Positions 7,133 to 15,236 of a stretch of DNA of 28,940 bases are shown one piece after another. Positions within the stretch are counted from its first letter, which is position 1. Each line of letters opens with the position of its first letter. The translations under genes and the position numbers were made by a program. This DNA comes from Candidatus Zhuqueibacterota bacterium (lineage in GTDB: Bacteria > BS750m-G25), in NCBI GenBank assembly GCA_016783505.1, contig JADHWK010000028.1:1-28940 (forward strand). The letters run 5' to 3'. The notes under the pieces are model-generated. The model saw only the letters and a program-made list of their open reading frames with translations, made no database searches and had not been told where the DNA came from.

Positions 7133-8959
7133 ATGTGCGGCATTATCGGTTACGTTGGGGACAGGCCCGCCCTGCCCATTCTGATTGAGGGGTTGAAGCG
7201 GATGGAGTACCGGGGTTATGATTCGGCGGGGGTGGCCCTTTTAGAAGACGGTAGGATGAAGGTTGTCAAACGGGCTGGTAAGATTCGGGAGCTGGAGCTT
7301 AAGCTGTCGGGGATGTCCCTTTCCGGAACCGTGGGGATCGGGCATACCCGCTGGGCCACCCATGGTGAACCCAATGAGACCAACGCCCACCCCCATTGGG
7401 ATTGCGGGGGGGAAATTGCTGTTATCCACAACGGGATAATCGAGAATTACGTCTCGCTGAAGGAGGAGCTGGTCAAGAAAGGTCATTCCCTCCGAACGGA
7501 GACGGATACGGAAATCCTGGCCCATCTGATCGAGGAATTTTACGAGGGCGACCTCGAGCAAGCGGTCCGTTATGCCCTGCAGGAAGTTGAAGGGACGTAT
7601 GGGATTGCCGTGCTCTGCCGCAAAGAGCCCGATCGGATTCTGGCCGCCCGGATGGGTAGCCCTTTGATCGTGGGACGGGGGAAAGGGGAAAACTTTGTGG
7701 CTTCGGATGCCGCTGCGGTAATCGGACACACCCGGAACGTCACCTATTTAGACGACGGGGAGATGGTCACCATCACCCGGGGGGAAGCCATCCATAAGAC
7801 CCTGGCTAACGAGCGGATTCCCAAGAAGGTGGAAGAAATCGGTTTTGACATCGAGCAAATTGAAAAAGGTGGGTACTCCCACTTTATGTTGAAGGAGATC
7901 TTCGAGCAGCCGAGGACGGTAGCCGATGCCATGAGGGGACGTCTTTTAGAGGAGGAGGGAATAGCCCGGCTGGGGGGGGTCCGGGACTACATACAAAGGC
8001 TCAGCCAGGCGCGGAAAATTTTTATCACCGCCTGCGGCACCTCCTGGCATGCCGGGTTGATAGGGGAATACATGCTGGAGGAGTACGCCAGGATCCCGGT
8101 GGAAGTGGAATATGCCTCGGAATTTCGGTATCGGAACCCGGTCATCCGGGACAACACCTTCGTTATTGCCATAAGCCAGTCCGGGGAGACTATTGATACC
8201 TTAGCGGCGGTGAGGGAGGGAAAGCGCAAGGGGGCGACGACCCTGGGCATCTGCAATGTTGTGGGATCTACCATTGCCCGGGAGACGGATGGAGGGGTTT
8301 ACATCCATGCCGGCCCCGAGATCGGGGTGGCATCAACCAAGGCCTTCACCGCCCAGGTGACCGCGCTGGCCCTCTTAACCATGGCCCTGGCCCGGCAAGC
8401 GGAGATGGGCAGCTCCACCGGACGGTTTATCATCAATGCCCTCAAAAGCCTTCCCTCACAGGTGGAGAAAGTTCTGAGGACTGATGATCAGATTCTTGAG
8501 ATCGCCAGTGAATTTAAGGATATGAAGAATTTTCTTTATCTCGGTCGCGGTTATAACTTTCCCGTGGCCCTGGAGGGAGCCCTGAAATTGAAGGAAATCT
8601 CCTACATTCACGCCGAGGGGTATCCGGCCGCCGAGATGAAACACGGTCCCATCGCCTTGATTGATGAGAACATGCCGGTGGTGTTCATCGCTACCCAGGA
8701 CGGGACCTATGATAAGGTGATGAGTAACATTGAAGAGGTGAGAGCCCGCCGCGGGCGAGTAATTGCCATCGCTAACGAAGGGGATGTTGAGATTCGAAAA
8801 AAGGCGGAGCACGTTATTTATATCCCCAAGACGTTAAATCTATTGATGCCCATTCTGGCCGTCATCCCATTGCAACTTTTAGCCTATCATATCGCCGTAC
8901 TCAAGGAGCTGGACGTGGACCAACCCCGTAACCTGGCCAAGAGTGTAACCGTGGAGTGA
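7133..8959 (+). CDS. glmS: Glutamine--fructose-6-phosphate aminotransferase (isomerising)
   Basis: This 608-residue protein is full length. Met1 precedes the N-terminal nucleophile Cys2 (MCGIIGYVG), and YRGYDSAGVA, HTRWATHG and HNGIIENY mark the glutaminase domain. Two SIS sugar-isomerase domains follow (ITACGTSWHAG near 300, AISQSGETIDT near 347, LGRGYNFPVALEGALKLKEI near 470). The tail PRNLAKSVTVE is the standard GlmS ending. It makes glucosamine-6-phosphate, the first step toward UDP-GlcNAc for peptidoglycan and lipopolysaccharide, linking it to uppP, mltG and the LpoA-like gene downstream. AAGG lies just before the ATG. No glmS ribozyme was recognised in the leader, which instead holds the palindromic element at 6984. 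Confidence 0.98.
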   Translation: MCGIIGYVGDRPALPILIEGLKRMEYRGYDSAGVALLEDGRMKVVKRAGKIRELELKLSGMSLSGTVGIGHTRWATHGEPNETNAHPHWDCGGEIAVIHNGIIENYVSLKEELVKKGHSLRTETDTEILAHLIEEFYEGDLEQAVRYALQEVEGTYGIAVLCRKEPDRILAARMGSPLIVGRGKGENFVASDAAAVIGHTRNVTYLDDGEMVTITRGEAIHKTLANERIPKKVEEIGFDIEQIEKGGYSHFMLKEIFEQPRTVADAMRGRLLEEEGIARLGGVRDYIQRLSQARKIFITACGTSWHAGLIGEYMLEEYARIPVEVEYASEFRYRNPVIRDNTFVIAISQSGETIDTLAAVREGKRKGATTLGICNVVGSTIARETDGGVYIHAGPEIGVASTKAFTAQVTALALLTMALARQAEMGSSTGRFIINALKSLPSQVEKVLRTDDQILEIASEFKDMKNFLYLGRGYNFPVALEGALKLKEISYIHAEGYPAAEMKHGPIALIDENMPVVFIATQDGTYDKVMSNIEEVRARRGRVIAIANEGDVEIRKKAEHVIYIPKTLNLLMPILAVIPLQLLAYHIAVLKELDVDQPRNLAKSVTVE

Positions 8960-9134
8960 TATCACACCGCGAAAACTTTTGGGAAGAAAGGGATGATTAA
9001 TGGATAAATGGATAGATGGATCCGACGTTTGCTGGACAATTATGCAACTGTTCTTTTTAACCAACATTCGGAATTCATTTTTCGCTAAAATCTTGCTTAT
9101 ACAGAAATCCTTTTATATTAGTCCCGTGAAATAA

Positions 9135-9392
9135 TTGTTAACTCAATCTTCTGACACCAATCCCAAAGCGGAGAAGGTCCAGATATCATTGATCCGTAGG
9201 GCAAGCGTAGCCAAAAGAATCTCACGAATGAGGTCCCTTTCTCAGACTACTATTCAGCTTTCACGGCGAGCGATCTTGCGAGCCAATCCAGGATTGAGCG
9301 ATCAAGAACTAAGCTTGATTTTCGCAGCGTATCATTATGGTGAAAACTTGTCGGATTCTCTACGCAAATACTTGAATCAGCGAAAACCATGA
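9135..9392 (+). CDS. Small helical protein paired with nucleotidyltransferase, function unknown
   Basis: This 85-residue, Ser/Arg-rich, helix-prone protein contains ASVAKRISRMRSLSQTTIQL near residue 24 and ANPGLSDQELSLIFAAYHYG near 50. Its stop overlaps the ATG of the nucleotidyltransferase gene by four bases (ATGA), showing tight coupling. The start is uncertain: a TTG at 9135 follows an in-frame stop directly, and an internal ATG at 9228 would remove the first third. I recall similar small proteins next to similar nucleotidyltransferases in other genomes but can name no domain. The arrangement recalls two-gene toxin-antitoxin modules; that role is inference. Confidence 0.6.
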   Translation: MLTQSSDTNPKAEKVQISLIRRASVAKRISRMRSLSQTTIQLSRRAILRANPGLSDQELSLIFAAYHYGENLSDSLRKYLNQRKP

Positions 9393-9973
9393 AAAATCCA
9401 GATATTTTAGCCGCATTAGAACCTGTGGTAAAAACCTTTGAGAAGCTAGGCGTGAAATATTATATTGGCGGCTCCGTAGCCAGTTCCGCCTATGGAATAG
9501 CTCGCGCAACTTTGGATGTTGATCTGGTCGCCGATTTAATACCCCAGCATGTTAGTTCCCTTGTAAAAGCTCTTAAATCAGAGTATTACATTGACAAAGA
9601 TATGATATTGGACGCAATTCATAGACGTTCTTCATTCAACCTGATTCACCTTGAAACTATGCTCAAGGTTGACGTTTTTATCGTTAAGGACGGGTCTTAT
9701 CATGTTGAAGCCTTTCGGAGGAGAAGAAAGGACACCCTGGATGAGGAGCGGGAAGACCTCAAATTTTACATTGCGTCCCCAGAAGATGTTATTCTCAACA
9801 AACTTGATTGGTTTCGCAAGGGAGGGGGCGTAGCAGATCGTCAATGGGGCGATGTTTTGGGGGTGTTGAAGGTTCAAGGAGATCAATTGGATATTGAATA
9901 CATTCGACGTTGGGCTTTAGAACTGGGCCTTGCCGATTTGTTGGATCAGGCGTTTCGGGAGGCGGGGATTTAA
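9389..9973 (+). CDS. Nucleotidyltransferase-fold protein (MNT/AbiEii-like)
   Basis: This 194-residue protein has the polymerase-beta nucleotidyltransferase pattern: YYIGGSVASS (GG at 27-28), the paired acidic residues in LDVDLV (D43, D45) and a third acid in KVDVFI (D95). SPEDVILNKLDWF (about 130-142) matches a segment typical of the AbiEii-like and related stand-alone transferases. All three catalytic acids are present, so it could move a nucleotide onto a tRNA, protein or small molecule; the substrate is unknown. It overlaps the small upstream gene by ATGA, and the LpoA-like gene starts 35 bases later. It could be a toxin-antitoxin or phage-defence component or a housekeeping modifier. Confidence 0.8.
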   Translation: MKNPDILAALEPVVKTFEKLGVKYYIGGSVASSAYGIARATLDVDLVADLIPQHVSSLVKALKSEYYIDKDMILDAIHRRSSFNLIHLETMLKVDVFIVKDGSYHVEAFRRRRKDTLDEEREDLKFYIASPEDVILNKLDWFRKGGGVADRQWGDVLGVLKVQGDQLDIEYIRRWALELGLADLLDQAFREAGI

Positions 9974-10008
9974 ATATAAAAGTAGTTGTTTCAGTTTTTG
10001 GGGTTCAC

Positions 10009-11805
10009 ATGAACCGTTGGCACGGACGATTATGTGGGATCATCATTGCCCTTCAATTGGGTTTTAGCCCAGGGTTGACCCGGGCGGGTGAGTATTCCAC
10101 CAGCCAGGTGGAGGACCGTTTTAACCAGGCGCTGGACTTTTATCTTCAGGAAGATTATAAAGGGGCAGAAAAGGCATTCAAAAAGTTGATAAAGCTCTCC
10201 CTCCCGGAGCCCTGGGGTTCGGCCTGCTATTTTATGTTGGGTAAAGCCTATTACCGGCAAGGGCGCTATCGGAATACCCTTTCCGTTTTGAAGAAACTGG
10301 AGCGGTTGTTCCCCGGGTCTGACTACTATGACGATGCCCAATACCTGAGGGCGGGGGTTTCTTATCAGGAGGGCGACTATTTACGGGCCGCCACCGACTA
10401 TCTTCAAGTGATAGAAATTACCCCTGATCCCCGGTTAGAAGCCCGGGCAAAGGCAGTGGTGAGAAAACTGATTGAGGAAAGCCTTTCCCCTGGGGAGCTG
10501 AAGGAACTAGCCGGGCGAGCCGGGGAGAAAAGCGGCTCATTTTTGACTGAATATATAAGCTATCGGGATGCCATCCGAATTGGGGTAGTCCTGCCCTTAA
10601 GCGGGGAGCTTGAGGATGTGGGGGAAAGCCTTCTATACGGGATTGAATTTGCCGCGGGGGCCTTTAATCAGCACAGCGAAACCAAGGTTAAGGTGATCCC
10701 TGCGGACGGGCAGGGGGAGGTATTACAAACTGTTCTGGCCGTGCAGGGGCTGGTTGATAATGGGGTGGTAGCGTTGATCGGCCCTATTACGGGGGAGACT
10801 ACAGCAGCGGCGGCAGGGATGGCTTGCGCCTATGGGGTGCCGCTTTTGGCCCCGCTGGCGGCCGCTAGCGAGTTGGCCACCATTGGGGATTGGGTCGTTC
10901 AATTGAATCCGAACAGACACACCCGGGCGGCGGCCATCGCCGAATACGCCTTGAATAATTTAGGCCTTTCCACCTTTGCCATCCTGGCCCCGATGGACGA
11001 TTATGGCAAAGAAATGTCGGGGGTGTTTCGACAGACGATCAGCCAGGGGGGGGACACCGTGCTGGTCTGGGAATGGTATTACCAAGGGGCGATGAATTTT
11101 AGCAAGCAATTTAAAAAGCTGAGGGGGGCGGGCTTCCGAAAAGCCTTCTGGGATTTCCTCCGGACCGACAGCACCTTCTTTGATAGTCTTTGGATTGACA
11201 GCATGTACGTAAGCAGCCCCATACAGGACACTTTACTTAAGGCCCCCTGGGTGGATTCCCTGTGGGTGGCCTTTCAGGACTCCGCCCGATTAAAAGCCCA
11301 ACTAAAAGGGACTCAGATTGATTCGATAGAGATTCCACTTACCGTTTACGGTGGGATTTACCTGCCTGTCCGTACGGAAGACATTCAATATGTGGGCCGC
11401 CAATTTGCCTACTTTAACTTCCAGACCCAGGTGCTGGGTGATAAGTCCTGGGGGGACAGGGAAGCATTGGAAGAACATGGGAATTACGTGGACGGCATCA
11501 TCTTTACCACCGATTATTACCTGAATGAAGAGGATTCGACCTATGTCCATTTCCGGAATCGGTTCCGAGTGGCCCGGGGGAAGACCCCGGGAAAGATGGA
11601 GATCATCGGATATGATGCCATGAATTTTCTCCTCACCGCCATCCAGGAGGGGTGCTGCAGCCGTGAAGATGTCAGGAAATGGTTCTCTCAAGCCCATCAG
11701 TACCAGGGTATCGGGAGGAGGGTAGTGTTGGAAGATGGGGGCCGAACTAATAAGGCGGTGGGCATCCTGCGGTTTAAGGATGGGAAAATATACCGATTGG
11801 AATAG
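10009..11805 (+). CDS. TPR plus periplasmic-binding-fold protein (LpoA/LppC-like penicillin-binding protein activator)
   Basis: I choose the ATG at 10009, which gives a 598-residue protein with a clear export signal (MNRWHGRLCGIIIALQLG..., cleavage near residue 25). The longer frame from 9910 would overlap the nucleotidyltransferase and hide the signal. Residues about 30-180 form TPR-like helices (FYLQEDYKGAEKAFKKL, AYYRQGRYRNTLSVLKKL). From about 189 (IRIGVVLPLSGELEDVGESL) a type 1 periplasmic-binding fold follows, as in LivK-type receptors. TPR plus this fold is the LpoA/LppC plan, an envelope protein that stimulates peptidoglycan synthases, but the class also includes amino-acid-binding receptors. 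There is no clear lipobox. A segment at about 377-440, rich in DSLWIDS-like motifs, appears inserted in the receptor domain. A strong terminator follows. Confidence 0.75.
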   Translation: MNRWHGRLCGIIIALQLGFSPGLTRAGEYSTSQVEDRFNQALDFYLQEDYKGAEKAFKKLIKLSLPEPWGSACYFMLGKAYYRQGRYRNTLSVLKKLERLFPGSDYYDDAQYLRAGVSYQEGDYLRAATDYLQVIEITPDPRLEARAKAVVRKLIEESLSPGELKELAGRAGEKSGSFLTEYISYRDAIRIGVVLPLSGELEDVGESLLYGIEFAAGAFNQHSETKVKVIPADGQGEVLQTVLAVQGLVDNGVVALIGPITGETTAAAAGMACAYGVPLLAPLAAASELATIGDWVVQLNPNRHTRAAAIAEYALNNLGLSTFAILAPMDDYGKEMSGVFRQTISQGGDTVLVWEWYYQGAMNFSKQFKKLRGAGFRKAFWDFLRTDSTFFDSLWIDSMYVSSPIQDTLLKAPWVDSLWVAFQDSARLKAQLKGTQIDSIEIPLTVYGGIYLPVRTEDIQYVGRQFAYFNFQTQVLGDKSWGDREALEEHGNYVDGIIFTTDYYLNEEDSTYVHFRNRFRVARGKTPGKMEIIGYDAMNFLLTAIQEGCCSREDVRKWFSQAHQYQGIGRRVVLEDGGRTNKAVGILRFKDGKIYRLE

Positions 11806-11924
11806 ACCTTATTTATAGTCAAGGGATGGACGAAGAGGAAAAATCCATCAACAGTTGCTGAAGCATTCCAGGTCATCAGAGTATGTCAAAAGTTGGTATG
11901 ATTTTCCAAAATAATTCGACAAAG

Positions 11925-11957
11925 AGAGGCGGAAGGAAAAACTCTCCGCCTCTTTTT
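11925..11957 (+). terminator. Intrinsic terminator after the LpoA-like gene
   Basis: AGAGGCGGA (11925-11933) pairs perfectly with TCCGCCTCT (11945-11953), a 9-bp stem with an 11-base loop, running into TTTTT (11953-11957). Confidence 0.85.
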
Positions 11958-11963
11958 ATTTTC

Positions 11964-11992
11964 TTGCAATTTTCTTTTAAAATAGTTATATT
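11964..11992 (+). promoter_or_regulatory. Probable uppP promoter
   Basis: TTGCAA (11964-11969), exactly 17 bases, TATATT (11987-11992). The uppP ATG is at 12004, so initiation near 11999-12000 would leave only a few leader bases, and no Shine-Dalgarno is seen. Confidence 0.6.
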
Positions 11993-12003
11993 TTCTCCCA
12001 AAA

Positions 12004-12837
12004 ATGGGATCTGCTGTGGGACTTCTGGAATCGGTTGTGTTGGGGTTAGTACAGGGGTTGACTGAATTTCTGCCGGTGTCAAGCTCGGGGCATCTGGTAT
12101 TGGTAAAGGCGCTCTTCGGGGTAAACACCGGGGGGATTACCTTTGAAGTTTTCGTCCATTTCGGCACCTTCTTGGCAGTGGTGTCCGTCTTCTGGAAGGA
12201 CATACGGAACATGTTCAAATCCCTCTGGGGTCGGCTGTTGGCTTTGCCCAAAAAAGAGGGGGGTCGTTCGACCTTCCGTAACGATTATTATTTACGGTTA
12301 GCTATATTTATCCTATGGGGCTCTATCCCGGCGGCAGTGGTGGGACTGGTCTTTGAGGATTTATTCGTGTCCATATTTTCCAATCCTCTGTTAGTGGCCA
12401 TCATGTTGATGGTTACCGGGGGTGTTCTTTTCTTTACCCGGTTTTTTAAAACCCACAGAAAAGGCTTCGGCTGGGCGAACACCGGGTTCATTGGGGTAGC
12501 CCAGGCCCTGGCCATCATCCCTGGTATCTCCCGCTCGGGGACTACCATTGCTATGGGATTTTATCTGGGTATCACCCGGAAAGAGGCAGTGCGATTTTCC
12601 TTCCTGTTGGCCCTTCCCGCTATCCTCGGGGCCACCTTGCTCGAGGTGGGCCATATAGTGGAAACCCCCATCCCATCCTCCCAGATCTTAACCCTGCTGA
12701 TGGGCACCGCCGCCGCATATCTGAGCGGGTATGTGGCCATTCGGGTGCTGCTGGGGGTAGTTCAGCGGGGCAGGTTGGACCGCTTCGCCTATTATTGCTG
12801 GGCCGTTGGAATCCTGGCTCTTTTTTTCCTCCGATAA
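12004..12837 (+). CDS. uppP: Undecaprenyl-diphosphatase
   Basis: This 277-residue protein has about eight membrane segments. Both family signatures are present: GLTEFLPVSSSGHL (Glu21, Ser/His to residue 30) and IIPGISRSGTT (about 171-181). UppP (BacA) removes a phosphate from undecaprenyl pyrophosphate, recycling the lipid carrier for peptidoglycan and other surface polymers; overproduction is associated with bacitracin resistance. The ATG at 12004 fits the usual distance to the first signature; a GTG at 12016 is a possible alternative. It has its own promoter, separated from the preceding gene by a terminator. The next gene starts 35 bases later and may be co-transcribed. Confidence 0.97.
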   Translation: MGSAVGLLESVVLGLVQGLTEFLPVSSSGHLVLVKALFGVNTGGITFEVFVHFGTFLAVVSVFWKDIRNMFKSLWGRLLALPKKEGGRSTFRNDYYLRLAIFILWGSIPAAVVGLVFEDLFVSIFSNPLLVAIMLMVTGGVLFFTRFFKTHRKGFGWANTGFIGVAQALAIIPGISRSGTTIAMGFYLGITRKEAVRFSFLLALPAILGATLLEVGHIVETPIPSSQILTLLMGTAAAYLSGYVAIRVLLGVVQRGRLDRFAYYCWAVGILALFFLR

Positions 12838-12872
12838 AACCTCTCGTTTCGCTAAACAGGATATCAGACGTA

Positions 12873-13610
12873 ATGAACCGGAGACCCATTATTGGCATTA
12901 CCTGTAATCTGATGCCCGGGGAGGATGAACGGTCATTTTCCAGCGGAAGGGATGTTTTTTACAGTAACTTCGATTATCCCCTGGCCGTTGAGGAGGCTGG
13001 GGGGCTGCCGGTGCTGATTCCCCTATTGATTGACCGGTATCTATTGGATCAGATGGCAGGGGAGATCAACGGGCTGGTGGTCAGCGGGGGGGATGATGTG
13101 GACCCCTCCACCTATGGCGAGGAATTAATAGATCCCCGGTGGAAGAGGGATCGGCAGCGGGTGCTTTTTGAAATGGAATTGATAAAAAAATGTCTTTCTC
13201 AAAAAAAACCTATCTTGGGGATTTGTCGGGGAATGCAGGTGCTGAACGTGGCCTTTGGGGGAACCCTATTTCAAGATTTGCCCTCCCAGCGGGGGGGAGG
13301 GATTGACCATAGAATGTCCGCGGCGTTCCCCGCTAAGCGACACCTAATTTCTATACAAAAAGATACCAACCTGCGAAACATATTGGGGATGGATACCCTC
13401 GCAGTCAACAGCTTTCATCACCAGGCAATAAAGACCTTAGGGAATGGGCTGAAGGTGTCCGCCCTGGCTCCGGACGGGGTGTTGGAGGGGCTGGAAAGAA
13501 GGGGAGATCCCCTGATAATGGGGGTCCAATGGCATCCTGAAAGGATGATGGGGGAAGGGGTCCAGAAAAAGCTGTTGCGAGCCTTTGTGCAACAATGCGG
13601 CAACTCCTGA
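12873..13610 (+). CDS. Gamma-glutamyl-gamma-aminobutyrate hydrolase-family protein (PuuD-like, peptidase C26)
   Basis: From the ATG at 12873 the protein has 245 residues and begins MNRRPIIGITCNLMPGED, the normal start of this family. The longer frame from 12795 overlaps uppP and is not needed. The class I amidotransferase triad is complete: Cys118 in GICRGMQVLN, then His221 and Glu223 in VQWHPERM. NGLVVSGGDDVDPSTYG (about 66-82) is also typical. Relatives hydrolyse gamma-glutamyl amide bonds, for example gamma-glutamyl-GABA in putrescine breakdown. No other putrescine gene lies nearby, so the substrate is open. AGGA sits 11 bases upstream, a rather long spacing. A terminator follows at once. 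Confidence 0.9.
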   Translation: MNRRPIIGITCNLMPGEDERSFSSGRDVFYSNFDYPLAVEEAGGLPVLIPLLIDRYLLDQMAGEINGLVVSGGDDVDPSTYGEELIDPRWKRDRQRVLFEMELIKKCLSQKKPILGICRGMQVLNVAFGGTLFQDLPSQRGGGIDHRMSAAFPAKRHLISIQKDTNLRNILGMDTLAVNSFHHQAIKTLGNGLKVSALAPDGVLEGLERRGDPLIMGVQWHPERMMGEGVQKKLLRAFVQQCGNS

Positions 13611-13632
13611 AGCCTTAACCTTAGGGCTTTTT
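13611..13632 (+). terminator. Intrinsic terminator after the PuuD-like gene
   Basis: AGCCTT (13611-13616) pairs with AGGGCT (13623-13628), including one G-T pair, around a 6-base loop and runs into TTTTTC. It begins one base after the stop codon. Confidence 0.6.
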
Positions 13633-13685
13633 CGTTATTGGGTTTTAAGGATTAAAGGGATAATTTAGCCCTGTTGTTGGTTTCT

Positions 13686-14738
13686 ATGAATGCTAAATCC
13701 TTTGGGCTCTTAACATTTTTTGGTTTTTTAGGTGGTCTTTTCCTGGTCGTCGGTGCTACCTATCTGGGCGGGGTAATCTTTCTTCCCCCGGGAAAAGGAG
13801 TCGAAGAAGGCTTTCAGGTGGTGCGAGTAAAGCCGGGAATGACCGTATCTCAGACAGCTAGGATTTTGAAAGAAAAGGGGTTGGTTGAAAGCAAGGACCG
13901 GTTTATCCTTTCAGCGAAGCTGTTGGGATGGGAGGCCGACCTAAAGCCGGGGGATCATTCCATTCCCCATGGGCTTTCCCCCTATGGCGTGTTGTCCCTG
14001 CTTTTAGAGGAGGGGGCGGAGACTAAGGATATTACTTTACCTGAGGGGCTGATGGCTAGGGAGATAGCCTCACTCTTGAAGGCAGGGTTTGATGTGGATT
14101 CGGTTGAATTTATGCAACGAGTGCAGGACACCGCTTTGTGTCGGGACCTGGGGGTTAATGCCAAATCACTGGAGGGCTACCTATTCCCGGATACATACAA
14201 TTTTTATCGCCACATGGTACCAGGGGGGATCATCCGCCGGATGGTGGCCCGGTTTTGGCAGGTTTTTTCCGATACCCTAATTGCTCGGGCCCAGCTCATA
14301 GGCCTTGCCGTTCACGAAGCGGTGACCCTGGCCTCCATCATTCAGGGAGAGGTGATCGTTCCCGGGGAAGGATCTTTGGTCTCAGCGGTTTACCATAACC
14401 GGCTGAAGATGGGAATGCGGCTCCAGGCCGACCCCACCATACAGTATATCCTTAAGGACGGTCCCCGGAGGCTTTTGCAGGATGACCTTTGGATTCCCTC
14501 CCCCTACAATACCTATCGTCACCGGGGGCTGCCACCGGGTCCAATTAATAACCCTGGAGAAGCAGCGCTCCGAACGGCCCTGTTCCCCGCTGATGTGGAC
14601 TATCTGTATTTCGTTGCCCGGGGGGATGGCAGCCATGTTTTCAGCTGCACCAACCAGGAACACCTGCGGGCCAAACGCCGGCTCAACCGGCTGAGGAGGG
14701 AACTAAAAAGAAAGAAGTCGCAGGGGCTGATTGAGTAG
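13686..14738 (+). CDS. mltG: Endolytic murein transglycosylase MltG
   Basis: The ATG at 13686 gives 350 residues; two upstream TTG codons add only four. One membrane segment (about residues 6-30) anchors a periplasmic YceG-like domain. The LysM-like part contains VKPGMTVSQTARILKEKGLV. The active-site segment LASIIQGEV holds Glu222, aligning with the second Glu of the usual ASIIEKET motif, which is the catalytic one. VYHNRLKMGMRLQADPTIQY, YNTYRHRGLPPGPINNPG and YFVARGDGSHVF are further family blocks. MltG cleaves nascent glycan strands and so sets their length at the inner membrane. It is preceded by a terminator and followed by about 500 bases of gene-free DNA. Confidence 0.95.
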   Translation: MNAKSFGLLTFFGFLGGLFLVVGATYLGGVIFLPPGKGVEEGFQVVRVKPGMTVSQTARILKEKGLVESKDRFILSAKLLGWEADLKPGDHSIPHGLSPYGVLSLLLEEGAETKDITLPEGLMAREIASLLKAGFDVDSVEFMQRVQDTALCRDLGVNAKSLEGYLFPDTYNFYRHMVPGGIIRRMVARFWQVFSDTLIARAQLIGLAVHEAVTLASIIQGEVIVPGEGSLVSAVYHNRLKMGMRLQADPTIQYILKDGPRRLLQDDLWIPSPYNTYRHRGLPPGPINNPGEAALRTALFPADVDYLYFVARGDGSHVFSCTNQEHLRAKRRLNRLRRELKRKKSQGLIE

Positions 14739-14774
14739 GGGGGGATGGGAGGATGGATGAATTGTGTATCATCT

Positions 14775-14842
14775 ATTAAAAGCAAGGGAGAAACAGGGGA
14801 GAAGAGGAGCAGGGGAGCAATGGTGCAGAGGGGATGGGGGGA
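14775..14842 (+). repeat. G-rich purine repeat, copy 2 of 3
   Basis: AGGAGCAGGGGAGCAATGG-type sequence followed by GGGGATGGGGGGAC. The next bases, GATAAGACTTCAATTTC, resemble those after copy 3 (GATAAAACTGTAATTTC, 17512 onward), so the repeated unit extends beyond the G tract. Confidence 0.55.
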
Positions 14843-15003
14843 CAAGATAAGACTTCAATTTCTTTTTGTAAAACTGGAGTGCAACGGCTCTGCTGTTGCA
14901 AGTGCAAAAGTAGGAATTTTTCACTCCACGGTTTGAATTGTTAAGTTATAGAATTCCTTAAACTTTTCGATAATGGAGGGACACTAGGTAAAAATATGGT
15001 TTT

Positions 15004-15188
15004 CGGATCGGTCGGGCGGGTCTGTGGCACAACTCTGAAATCGCTGGTTTCCCCTTTGGCTATCTCAAAGAAAGTCCCGAAACTTCGGGACTAATAACAG
15101 TATGTTTCAACATACTTTCTTAGAGTTAGTATAGTAATTTATTCCTATGCGATAGTTCTGCAACAGGCCCGGGCGCCTGACCGATCCG
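15004..15188. repeat. Nested imperfect palindrome (MITE-like) before pcrA
   Basis: The left arm from 15004 (CGGATCGGTCGGGCGGG...) is an imperfect inverted match to the right arm ending at 15188 (...GGGCGCCTGACCGATCCG). Inside, CTCAAAGAAAGT pairs with ACTTTCTTAGAG, and two local hairpins occur: GTCCCGAA-AC-TTCGGGAC (15074-15091) and AGTATG/CATACT just after it. No open reading frame fits inside. It may be a non-autonomous element or a regulatory structure for pcrA. Confidence 0.5.
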
Positions 15189-15236
15189 TTATTAATTTCA
15201 CATAGCTAAACTGATACAAGGGAAATTTAATTCGTT

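Larger units (their letters stand above)
14739..15236. other. Gene-free region with G-rich repeat and long imperfect palindrome
   Basis: This 498-base stretch has no credible gene. It carries a G-rich purine repeat (14775-14842), a TGCAAC/GTTGCA hairpin (14880-14900) and a nested imperfect palindrome (15004-15188) immediately ahead of pcrA. Confidence 0.5.

Noticed and set aside
9910-10008. Upstream extension of the LpoA-like gene
   Set aside because: It lies within the nucleotidyltransferase gene and would bury the signal peptide; the ATG at 10009 gives a normal exported protein.
12795-12872. Upstream extension of the PuuD-like gene
   Set aside because: It overlaps the end of uppP, and the family's N-terminus (RPIIGIT) starts at the ATG at 12873.
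14346-14354. MltG active-site segment reads ASIIQGEV instead of ASIIEKET, suggesting loss of a catalytic Glu
   Set aside because: The catalytic residue corresponds to the second Glu of the motif, which is retained as Glu222; only the first, non-catalytic position is changed.
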